DNA of 5,026 nucleotides from Ruminococcus sp. UBA4385 (lineage in GTDB: Bacteria > Bacillota_A > Clostridia > Oscillospirales > Ruminococcaceae): positions 1 to 5,026 of the forward strand of contig DGRP01000043.1 of assembly GCA_002391065.1 (NCBI GenBank). The letters run 5' to 3'. Positions within the stretch are counted from its first letter, which is position 1; every line of letters begins with the position of its first letter. The position numbers were made by a program, and so were the translations under genes. The notes beneath the pieces were generated by a model. It saw nothing but the letters and a program-made list of their open reading frames with translations, was not told the DNA's origin and did not search any database. Of the stretch, positions 1-4,852 are shown piece by piece.

Positions 1-5
1 AGCAT

Positions 6-25
6 TTGTACCCCTAAAGGTACAA
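6..25 (-). terminator. Hairpin just past the tRNA 3' end, possible weak terminator
   Basis: A perfect 7-bp inverted repeat (ttgtacc / ggtacaa, 6-nt loop) begins directly after the encoded CCA of the tRNA on the minus strand. Its position suits a transcription terminator or a 3'-trailer processing hairpin. The stem is A+T-rich and is not followed by a proper U-tract inside the window (the next minus-strand bases are ATGCT), so termination here is unproven. Confidence 0.35.
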
Positions 26-99
26 TGGAGCGGGTGATGGGAATCGAACCCACATGGCCAGCTTGGAAGGCTGGAGTTCTACCACTGAACTACACCCGC
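26..99 (-). tRNA. tRNA-Gly, anticodon UCC
   Basis: Read on the minus strand, this folds as a standard cloverleaf. The 7-bp acceptor stem is GCGGGTG with CACCCGC. The D arm carries AGTGGTAG. The anticodon stem is CCAGC/GCTGG around loop CTTCCAA, so the anticodon is TCC (plus-strand 65-67). The T arm contains GGTTCGATTCC. The discriminator is U, and the 3' CCA is encoded in the DNA (26-28). It decodes GGA and, by wobble, GGG glycine codons. It diverges from leuB and has its own perfect promoter about 30 bases upstream. No second tRNA is visible, although the cluster could continue to the left of the window. Confidence 0.97.
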
Positions 100-130
100 A
101 TACATTTATTATTCAACATCAACAGATAAT

Positions 131-159
131 ATTATATCATAGCAAGCTGTAAATGTCAA
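131..159 (-). promoter_or_regulatory. SigA promoter of the tRNA-Gly gene
   Basis: On the minus strand TTGACA (159-154) and TATAAT (136-131) are separated by exactly 17 bases, a perfect housekeeping sigma-factor consensus. Transcription should start near 124, giving a precursor with a leader of about 25 nt before the mature tRNA 5' end at 99. A full-consensus promoter is expected for a stable-RNA gene. Confidence 0.88.
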
Positions 160-222
160 TAGCTTTTCGGCAAAAATATTTAATTTTCTGTAAATGCCTT
201 TATCGGCGCTGCCAGCAGCGTA

Positions 223-251
223 TTGACATCAGAATGGTAAAGTGATATAAT
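223..251 (+). promoter_or_regulatory. SigA promoter of leuB
   Basis: TTGACA (223-228), a 17-base spacer and TATAAT (246-251) form a perfect consensus promoter facing leuB. Expected transcription start is near 258, leaving a leader of only about 30 nt before the ATG. That is too short for a T-box or leader-peptide attenuator of the kind often found before branched-chain amino acid genes, so any leucine control must act at the promoter or elsewhere. A second TATAAT (265-270) lies in the leader without a matching -35. A short 5-bp inverted repeat (207-220) sits just upstream of the -35; its meaning is unclear. Confidence 0.88.
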
Positions 252-286
252 TATAAAGCAATACTATAATATAAAGGAGAGATCTT

Positions 287-1372
287 ATGAATAAAAAGAT
301 CGCTGTTATCAAAGGCGACGGTATCGGTCCCGAGATCGTAACCGAAGCTATGAAGGTCCTTGACAGGATCGCAGAGGTTTACGGACACAAGTTTGAATAT
401 GAGCAGCTGCTTATGGGCGGTGCTTCAATCGATGTAAACGGAATTCCATTGAATGATGAGACGATTGAACGATGCAAGGCATCAGATGCCGTTCTTATGG
501 GCTCAATAGGAGGAGACACAAACACCTCTCCTTGGTACAAGCTCCCTCCCGAAAAGAGGCCGGAGGCCGGTCTTCTCGGCATCAGAAAGGCACTTGGACT
601 CTTTGCTAACCTGCGTCCCTCTGTGCTTTATCCGCAGCTTTCCGGTGCCTGCCCGCTGAAGGAGGAGATCAGCGCTAAGGGCTTTGATATGCTTATCATG
701 CGTGAGCTGACCGGCGGACTGTATTTCGGTGCAAGGAAAACCGAAGAGATCGACGGAGTAATGACTGCCGTAGATACTCTGACCTATAATGAAAAAGAGA
801 TCAGACGTATTGCAGTTAAGGCATTCGATGTGGCTATGAAACGCAGAAAGAAGGTCACAAGCGTTGACAAGGCAAATGTTCTTGACTCCTCACGCCTGTG
901 GAGAAAGGTCGTAAACGAGGTAGCCAAGGATTATCCCGAGGTCACTCTTGAGCATATGCTTGTGGATAATTCCGCGATGCAGCTTGTAAAGGATCCTGCC
1001 CAATTTGATGTTATGGTAACAGAAAATATGTTTGGAGATATCCTTTCGGACGAGGCCTCTATGATAACCGGCTCGATCGGAATGCTTGCTTCGGCATCAA
1101 TGAACGAGACCAAATTCGGTCTGTATGAGCCTTCCGGCGGCTCGGCACCCGATATTGCCGGACAGAACAAGGCAAACCCCATTGCTACAATTCTTTCTGC
1201 GGCTATGATGCTCCGTTTCTCCTTTGACATGAACGAGGAAGCCGATGCTGTTGAGGCTGCTGTCAAGCAGGTACTCGATAACGGCATCAGAACAGGCGAC
1301 ATCATGTCGGAGGGCATGACACTCGTATCCTGCTCCGGAATGGGCGACGCTATCGCGGCTGCGATAAAATAA
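287..1372 (+). CDS. leuB: 3-isopropylmalate dehydrogenase (LeuB)
   Basis: This cytosolic enzyme of leucine biosynthesis oxidises and decarboxylates 3-isopropylmalate with NAD+ to give 2-oxoisocaproate. The 361-residue length is normal for the family. Visible motifs are GDGIGPEI at 10-17, the LeuB-type substrate loop with Arg100, Arg110 and Arg139, catalytic Tyr146 and Lys195 (in DKANVLDSS), metal-binding Asp227, Asp251 and Asp255, the family signature around [12 protein letters not shown] (247-258), and the NAD-binding stretch GGSAPDIAG (284-292). The Asp-Ile pair at 289-290 indicates NAD rather than NADP. The start is set by AAAGGAG at 273-279, 7 bases before the ATG. The gene is monocistronic: its own promoter lies upstream, a strong terminator follows 12 bases after the stop, and no leuA, leuC or leuD is adjacent. 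Residue roles follow Thermus LeuB numbering, offset by about ten. Confidence 0.97.
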   Translation: MNKKIAVIKGDGIGPEIVTEAMKVLDRIAEVYGHKFEYEQLLMGGASIDVNGIPLNDETIERCKASDAVLMGSIGGDTNTSPWYKLPPEKRPEAGLLGIRKALGLFANLRPSVLYPQLSGACPLKEEISAKGFDMLIMRELTGGLYFGARKTEEIDGVMTAVDTLTYNEKEIRRIAVKAFDVAMKRRKKVTSVDKANVLDSSRLWRKVVNEVAKDYPEVTLEHMLVDNSAMQLVKDPAQFDVMVTENMFGDILSDEASMITGSIGMLASASMNETKFGLYEPSGGSAPDIAGQNKANPIATILSAAMMLRFSFDMNEEADAVEAAVKQVLDNGIRTGDIMSEGMTLVSCSGMGDAIAAAIK

Positions 1373-1383
1373 AGATCATTATT

Positions 1384-1421
1384 AAACCGTTTGGCAGATC
1401 GCTCCGCCAAACGGTTTTTTT
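1384..1421 (+). terminator. Rho-independent terminator of leuB, shared with the converging operon
   Basis: A perfect 12-bp stem (1384-1395 with 1406-1417) and a 10-nt loop are followed by seven T's (1415-1421), a textbook intrinsic terminator for leuB. The minus-strand CDF gene ends inside the T-tract (its TAA is 1420-1422), so the same hairpin also follows that operon directly. In that direction the trailing bases are TTTAATAAT, a weaker U-tract, so termination is probably bidirectional but stronger for leuB. Confidence 0.93.
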
Positions 1422-2523
1422 AGTCGCTGAAATCCCTGTCAAGATTGATATTGAATGAAAAGCCGGGGTATTCCTTTGTTAAGCTGCTCTTGATATTTTC
1501 AGTTACAGCATACGGATCCTTCTCTTCAAAATCGAATATAAGGTCAAAGGATACTGCTTTTCTTGTTTCATCTATATAGAAGCCGTGCATACCGATAATG
1601 TTACCCTGCTGCTTGATAAGCTCAACAAGCTTGCTCTTGATCTCGGCTGCCTTTTCAGACCGAATATTCTGCGCATAGATACCGATCGTAAGAATGACCC
1701 CAAATTCGTTGTAGATCGCATAGGTTATCTCTCTGGTAAGCTCGTCGATCTTATTGGCTGTCATATCATCGCGGACTTCAATATGAAGCGAACCGAGGTT
1801 TTCTTCGGGGCCGTAATTATGCAGGATAAGATCGTAGCAGCCAAGCACCTCCGGAAAGGAATTGACTCTTCTCTTTATACTTACTGACAGCTCCTTATCA
1901 ACTCTAAGGCCGATGATGTCTCCGAGAGTGTCGGTCAAGATCTCCATACCTGCTTTAAGAATAAACACCGAGATCACAGCGCCAAGCCAGCCCTCGATAT
2001 TCCAGCCGACTGTCAAAGATATCACAGCAGAAAACAGAGTTCCTACGGATATTACCGCATCAAAGGAAGCATCAGTTCCCGAAGCGGTGAGAGAGCTTGA
2101 ATTGAGTTTTTTGCCCTGGGCTATAAAATATCTTCCGAGATAGAACTTTGCAAAGATCGCAAAGCAGATCACCACTATTGAAACAACCGTGAAATCTGTC
2201 TTTTCGGGAGATATGATCTTCTCGACCGACTCCTTAAGGGAGCTTCCGCCGGCAGCAAGAACTATAACTGCTATTATAAGCGATGTTATATACTCGATCC
2301 TGCCGTGACCGTAGGGATGCTTTTTGTCCGGCGCTCTTCCGGCCAGCTTAGTGCCTATGATAGTAATGATCGAAGAAAGAGCATCGCTTAGGTTATTAAC
2401 CGCATCAAGAATAACCGAAATTGAATTTGCGGCAAATCCGACTATTGCTTTAAAAACAACAAGCAGGATATTGACAGCTATCCCGCGAATACTTACTTTT
2501 ACTATCTGTGATGATCTGTCCAT
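1420..2523 (-). CDS. CDF-family cation efflux transporter, probably Mn-type
   Basis: This is an inner-membrane metal/proton antiporter of the cation diffusion facilitator family. I chose the ATG at 2523 (367 aa): it has GAGGT 7 bases upstream, whereas an in-frame ATG at 2556 lies inside the preceding gene and lacks a ribosome site. Six membrane segments fall at about 14-32, 34-60, 78-96, 111-129, 144-172 and 175-194. The membrane metal site aligns as Asn43 and Asp47 (in DAVNNLSD) with Asp151 and Asp155 (in DASFD). It lacks the histidine usual in Zn exporters and fits CDFs proposed to carry Mn(II). Loop residues Asp66, His69 and His73 match the YiiP second site. A ferredoxin-like dimer domain (about 205-285) is followed by a further ~80-residue domain that looks like a second copy. 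It is the last gene of the operon, 16 bases after the OhrR-like gene. Family certain; metal inferred. Confidence 0.9.
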   Translation of the reverse strand: MDRSSQIVKVSIRGIAVNILLVVFKAIVGFAANSISVILDAVNNLSDALSSIITIIGTKLAGRAPDKKHPYGHGRIEYITSLIIAVIVLAAGGSSLKESVEKIISPEKTDFTVVSIVVICFAIFAKFYLGRYFIAQGKKLNSSSLTASGTDASFDAVISVGTLFSAVISLTVGWNIEGWLGAVISVFILKAGMEILTDTLGDIIGLRVDKELSVSIKRRVNSFPEVLGCYDLILHNYGPEENLGSLHIEVRDDMTANKIDELTREITYAIYNEFGVILTIGIYAQNIRSEKAAEIKSKLVELIKQQGNIIGMHGFYIDETRKAVSFDLIFDFEEKDPYAVTENIKSSLTKEYPGFSFNINLDRDFSD

Positions 2524-2530
2524 ACGCTGT

Positions 2531-2535
2531 ACCTC
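2531..2535 (-). promoter_or_regulatory. Ribosome binding site that fixes the CDF start
   Basis: GAGGT on the minus strand ends 7 bases before the ATG at 2523. It sits just after the stop of the upstream regulator gene (2540-2542). The alternative ATG at 2556 is preceded by AAGCTGTTAA, which has no Shine-Dalgarno match. Confidence 0.75.
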
Positions 2536-2539
2536 AAAT

Positions 2540-2980
2540 TCAATTGCAGCTGTCATTTAACAGCTTATACAGCAGCTTGTAAAGGACTGCCGCTTCCTCT
2601 TCCGAAAGCTTCAGACAGCAGGCTATCCTCGGCGGAACAGCAGCCGCTTTTTCCTTTAAGGCTTCACCCTCTTCGGTTATAGCCGCAATAAGCACACGTT
2701 CATCCTCTGGTGAACGGGTACGGGTGATATATTTTTTAGATTCAAGATGCTTCAGCACAGGTGTGAGAGTACCGCTGTCAAGGTGGAGCTTTTTGCCAAG
2801 CTCCTTAACATTGATCTTTTTCTCCTGCCAGAATACCATCATAGCAATATACTGCGTGTAGGTCAATTCCAGTTCATCAAGAAAAGGCCTGTAACGCTTG
2901 ATTATTTCTCTTGAAGCAGCATAAAGCGGAAAGCAAAGCTGGTTTTCAAGCTTCAGTCCGTCATAATTCTTTTCTTCCAT
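2540..2980 (-). CDS. ohrR: OhrR-like MarR-family organic peroxide sensor and repressor
   Basis: A 146-residue winged-helix DNA-binding dimer of the MarR family. The N-terminus reads LKLENQLCFPLYAASRE, nearly identical to Bacillus subtilis OhrR as I recall it. Cys16 corresponds to the peroxide-oxidised cysteine, and Tyr20, Tyr30 and Tyr41 match the tyrosines around it. The recognition region LDSGTLTPVLKHLE and the wing (ITRTRSPEDERV) are also OhrR-like. A Cys-Cys pair at 121-122 lies where two-cysteine OhrR proteins carry the resolving cysteine. The start is the ATG at 2980 with GGAG 7 bases before it; a TTG at 2998 would add six residues but overlaps the upstream gene. Only one base separates it from the upstream gene's stop, and the CDF gene follows, so the three are very likely one operon. 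No ohr peroxidase gene is nearby, so its main target may be this operon. OhrR subfamily confident; target inferred. Confidence 0.9.
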   Translation of the reverse strand: MEEKNYDGLKLENQLCFPLYAASREIIKRYRPFLDELELTYTQYIAMMVFWQEKKINVKELGKKLHLDSGTLTPVLKHLESKKYITRTRSPEDERVLIAAITEEGEALKEKAAAVPPRIACCLKLSEEEAAVLYKLLYKLLNDSCN

Positions 2981-2981
2981 A

Positions 2982-3236
2982 TCATTTCTCCGATTCAAAA
3001 GCCTGTCTTACAGCTATTGCAAGCTGATCTGCGCAGGAGGTGCGCCTCATGCCGCAGGTATTGCCTTTAAGCTTGTCTTCGATCTGTTCGACAGTCATTC
3101 CGTCAACCAGCTTTGAAACTGCCTTAAGATTTCCGTTGCAGCCGCCGGTAAAGCTAACATTTGAAACCACGTTTCCCTCAAGCTCAAACCTTATCTCACT
3201 TGAGCATACTCCTTTGGTTCTGTATCTGTATTGCAT
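2982..3236 (-). CDS. Small four-cysteine TSCPD-domain protein (TIGR03905-like), function unknown
   Basis: This 84-residue soluble protein has four conserved-looking cysteines at 11, 33, 61 and 68, in the contexts KGVCS, GGCNGN, NTCGM and TSCAD. The order and spacing match the short stand-alone TSCPD proteins of Clostridia, a fold also found at the C-terminus of some vitamin B12-dependent ribonucleotide reductases. Four cysteines would suit Zn or Fe-S binding, but no function is established. The usual TSCPD motif is TSCAD here. The start ATG has AAAGGA 9 bases upstream (3246-3251). It is the first gene of the operon with the OhrR-like regulator and the CDF exporter, and its stop is one base from the regulator's ATG. 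A metal- or thiol-linked role would suit these neighbours but is inference only. Confidence 0.85.
   Translation of the reverse strand: MQYRYRTKGVCSSEIRFELEGNVVSNVSFTGGCNGNLKAVSKLVDGMTVEQIEDKLKGNTCGMRRTSCADQLAIAVRQAFESEK
2988..2991 (-). promoter_or_regulatory. Ribosome binding site that fixes the OhrR-like start
   Basis: GGAG on the minus strand lies 7 bases before the ATG at 2980, inside the last codons of the upstream gene. This suggests translational coupling. It favours the ATG over the upstream in-frame TTG at 2998. Confidence 0.7.
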
Positions 3237-3268
3237 CTCTCATATTCCTTTCAATGTACAAATAGGCT

Positions 3269-3300
3269 CAATTAAATTTATATCAATTTAATCATATCAA
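3269..3300 (-). promoter_or_regulatory. Candidate promoter and OhrR operator of the TSCPD-ohrR-CDF operon
   Basis: A perfect palindrome with 8-bp arms (attaaatt 3271-3278, aatttaat 3285-3292, 6-base gap) lies about 35-55 bases before the first gene. The overlapping CAATTAAATTT (3269-3279) matches 10 of 11 bases of the CAATTAAATTG core I recall for B. subtilis OhrR operators. A weak promoter can be read on the minus strand: TTGATA at 3300-3295, 18-base spacer, TTTAAT at 3276-3271. The palindrome would overlap its spacer and -10, as expected for a repressor site. The A+T content makes chance matches easy, so this is a candidate only. Confidence 0.45.
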
Positions 3301-3989
3301 ATGTTATCGCCGAAATCCAGTTCAACATCTGAATAATCTGTTAAGATTTTTCCGTCTATCTCAATTACACTTCTGTGAACGCTGTGATATTTTTCATAGT
3401 CTATATCAAGATCAAACTCTGAAAAATACCAGTCATCAAACTCACATCTTCTGCAGACTTCATCCATATACATATGGTAAATATTAGTCTGTGCATAGCT
3501 GTAAAACTTATTGCTGACCTTATGCGGCGGAACGACCGAAACGACCAGATCGACCTTGCCCCCATTCCTGTCAATAGAAGCAAGCATATGCTTAAAATGT
3601 GATATGCAAAGCTTATGATAATCATCGTCATAGATGACCTTGGCTGTTCCGATGTTGGCTATTAGGAGCTTTCGGCGGTTTACCGTATAAACTCCGCTGT
3701 TTGCAAAATGAAAAACGGTATCAGACAGCTTATGGACCGGTCCGCCGAATCTTCTCTTTTTTTCCTTATCCTTATAGAATGCATAGACCTCGCTGTCGCC
3801 GTCAAGCAGAAGAGTGCTGTAGGGCTGTTTCTCAAACCAGTCGATTATGCCGTTGATATTCATAAGCTCCTTGCCTGTATATACGATCAGATAATCCTTT
3901 TTGGTAAGGTCATCGAATTCGGTAAAGAATCTTGATGACAGCAATTCAAGCTGAAAAAAGCTGTTTACCTGTCCGAACATCAGAAACAT
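3297..3989 (-). CDS. Metallophosphoesterase-like protein lacking the metal-binding residues (probable pseudoenzyme)
   Basis: A 230-residue soluble protein, starting at the ATG at 3989 that GGAGG serves from 7 bases; an ATG two codons earlier is too close. From its layout I align it with a clostridial calcineurin-like metallophosphoesterase family: LSSRFF (17-22), DDLTKKDYLIV (26-36), GIIDWFEKQPYSTLLLDG (47-64), FGGPVHKLSDTVFH (81-94) and DDWYF (185-189) all find counterparts. The metal motifs do not. GDxHG is GQVNS (6-10), the second GD motif is GKEL (39-42), GNHE is GDSE (64-67), the His of the TH motif is Val152, and GHxH is SEFD (190-193). The frame is intact with a consensus promoter and strong ribosome site, so this looks like a maintained non-catalytic protein, not decay. 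It might bind a nucleotide, phosphate or partner protein; nothing shows which. Its stop lies 60 bases before the next gene's start, with no clear terminator between. Confidence 0.7.
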   Translation of the reverse strand: MFLMFGQVNSFFQLELLSSRFFTEFDDLTKKDYLIVYTGKELMNINGIIDWFEKQPYSTLLLDGDSEVYAFYKDKEKKRRFGGPVHKLSDTVFHFANSGVYTVNRRKLLIANIGTAKVIYDDDYHKLCISHFKHMLASIDRNGGKVDLVVSVVPPHKVSNKFYSYAQTNIYHMYMDEVCRRCEFDDWYFSEFDLDIDYEKYHSVHRSVIEIDGKILTDYSDVELDFGDNI

Positions 3990-3996
3990 ACACATC

Positions 3997-4001
3997 CCTC
4001 C
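3997..4001 (-). promoter_or_regulatory. Ribosome binding site at the extreme 5' end of the pseudo-phosphoesterase transcript
   Basis: GGAGG on the minus strand is 7 bases before the ATG at 3989 but only one base before the ATG at 3995, which decides the start. With the promoter's expected start point near 4003, this site would lie within the first few bases of the mRNA. Confidence 0.75.
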
Positions 4002-4009
4002 CTGTAATG

Positions 4010-4038
4010 ATTATATTACAACAGTGATGATATGTCAA
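4010..4038 (-). promoter_or_regulatory. SigA promoter of the metallophosphoesterase-like gene
   Basis: TTGACA (4038-4033), a 17-base spacer and TATAAT (4015-4010) form a perfect consensus on the minus strand. The predicted start near 4003 leaves a leader of about 14 nt. The -35 lies just downstream of the terminator of the preceding gene, so this gene should be transcribed independently of it. Confidence 0.88.
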
Positions 4039-4047
4039 GCTTTGAGA

Positions 4048-4080
4048 ATACAAACAGCGCACCCGCTGCCGGGTGCGCTG
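4048..4080 (-). terminator. Rho-independent terminator of the cysteine-rich gene
   Basis: A perfect G+C-rich 10-bp stem (4080-4071 with 4064-4055, 6-nt loop) begins 5 bases past the stop codon. On the minus strand it is followed by TTTGTATT, an imperfect but adequate U-rich tract. It insulates the cysteine-rich gene from the next promoter. Confidence 0.85.
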
Positions 4081-4085
4081 AAGAC

Positions 4086-4838
4086 TTATTCATTTTTCTT
4101 TTCACAGCCGCAGGACTGTTCAGTATCAAGTCCCTGCGGGAAGAATTCCGAGGTCGGGAACTGTATTTTTGAAAACAGCTCACAGGGCGTATCAGACTCT
4201 GTGGGGCAGTCGCTCTCCGGAACGCCGTAATCATAGGCCGGAATAAGAATAGGCACAGGCCGCATAAGCTGGATGATAGCAAAAATACCGATCGTTACAG
4301 TAACAGTGTTTTCGTTCGCCTCTTCACCGGGGGCGGTTATAAGGTCGGCATCCAGACACATAGGCGGGGCTACGCTCACGCCTGCAACAGGAAGGGTGCC
4401 GTTATCACAGCAGGCTGCACATCCGCTTGTAGGAGCAGGCAAAGCAGCTGCTGCGGTGCTGTTGGACATAAACCGCTGTGTGCTTCCGTCGCTTCCGAAT
4501 AGGATCACTCTCTTGTTGGCGGTGGCTGTTCCGTAAACCACCTCGGGCGGTTCTCCTACTGTTTCGTAGGACTCGATCTCTGCGCGGAAGTTATAAGTAA
4601 CATCCACGGTGTAAAAGCCCCTGTTAAACGGCACAGGGTCGATCACAAAGCTGCAGCCTGTGATCTCGATGCACTTTGCCTTGATATACTGCGCATCATT
4701 GATGACAGTCTGTGAAGCAGCATCAAAGGTAAGCGTCAGATCCTCAAGGCAGTCCTGTGAGCTGCATGAATCGAAAACTCTCATAGCGTCGATGCACACA
4801 GCTTCCTTAAAGGCACGATTGGCATTCAATTCGCTCAT
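4086..4838 (-). CDS. Cysteine-rich conserved clostridial protein of unknown function
   Basis: A 250-residue protein with 13 cysteines (15, 25, 30, 56, 62, 140, 143, 144, 161, 211, 219, 243, 245). The N-terminal half has the pattern AVCIDAMRVFDSCSSQDCLEDL (14-34 region), then DPVPFNRGFYTVDVTYNF (67-84) and KRVILFGSDG (109-118); I recall similar sequences in many Clostridia annotated only as hypothetical. An Ala-rich stretch (127-135), a CAACC cluster (140-144) and a cysteine-bearing acidic tail ending GCEKKNE follow. There is no signal peptide or membrane segment. AGGAGG lies 6 bases before the ATG, a strong ribosome site. It is probably monocistronic, with a terminator right after it and a hairpin-rich region upstream. 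Cysteine-rich, cytosolic proteins of this kind can be structural, for example in spore layers, or metal-binding; neither is shown. Confidence 0.8.
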   Translation of the reverse strand: MSELNANRAFKEAVCIDAMRVFDSCSSQDCLEDLTLTFDAASQTVINDAQYIKAKCIEITGCSFVIDPVPFNRGFYTVDVTYNFRAEIESYETVGEPPEVVYGTATANKRVILFGSDGSTQRFMSNSTAAAALPAPTSGCAACCDNGTLPVAGVSVAPPMCLDADLITAPGEEANENTVTVTIGIFAIIQLMRPVPILIPAYDYGVPESDCPTESDTPCELFSKIQFPTSEFFPQGLDTEQSCGCEKKNE

Positions 4839-4852
4839 AATATTCCTCCTAA

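Noticed and set aside
252..286. T-box or leader-peptide attenuator before leuB
   Set aside because: The predicted leader is only about 30 nt, with no room for a T-box, terminator stem or leucine-rich leader peptide.
931..1410. A 159-codon open frame on the minus strand opposite leuB
   Set aside because: It lies within the unmistakable leuB coding region and crosses its terminator; the composition (Ser/Ile/Ala-rich) is typical of antisense shadow frames, and no ribosome site was noted.
2524..2556. Upstream ATG extending the CDF protein by 11 residues
   Set aside because: It overlaps the end of the regulator gene and has no Shine-Dalgarno sequence, whereas the ATG at 2523 has GAGGT at ideal spacing.
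1585..2560. Several plus-strand open frames opposite the CDF gene
   Set aside because: All are antisense to a gene with clear family motifs and none has a convincing start signal or protein family pattern.
2981..2998. TTG start adding six residues to the OhrR-like protein
   Set aside because: The ATG at 2980 has GGAG at 7 bases, and starting there gives the N-terminal length expected for OhrR (reactive Cys at about 15-16).
3297..3989. Frameshifted or decayed pseudogene of a metallophosphoesterase
   Set aside because: The frame is open throughout with normal length, start, ribosome site and promoter; the changes are substitutions at motif positions, which fits a maintained pseudoenzyme better than decay.
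4016..4282. Small open frames on either strand around the terminator and end of the cysteine-rich gene
   Set aside because: They overlap the real coding region and the terminator hairpin, and show no recognisable protein pattern.
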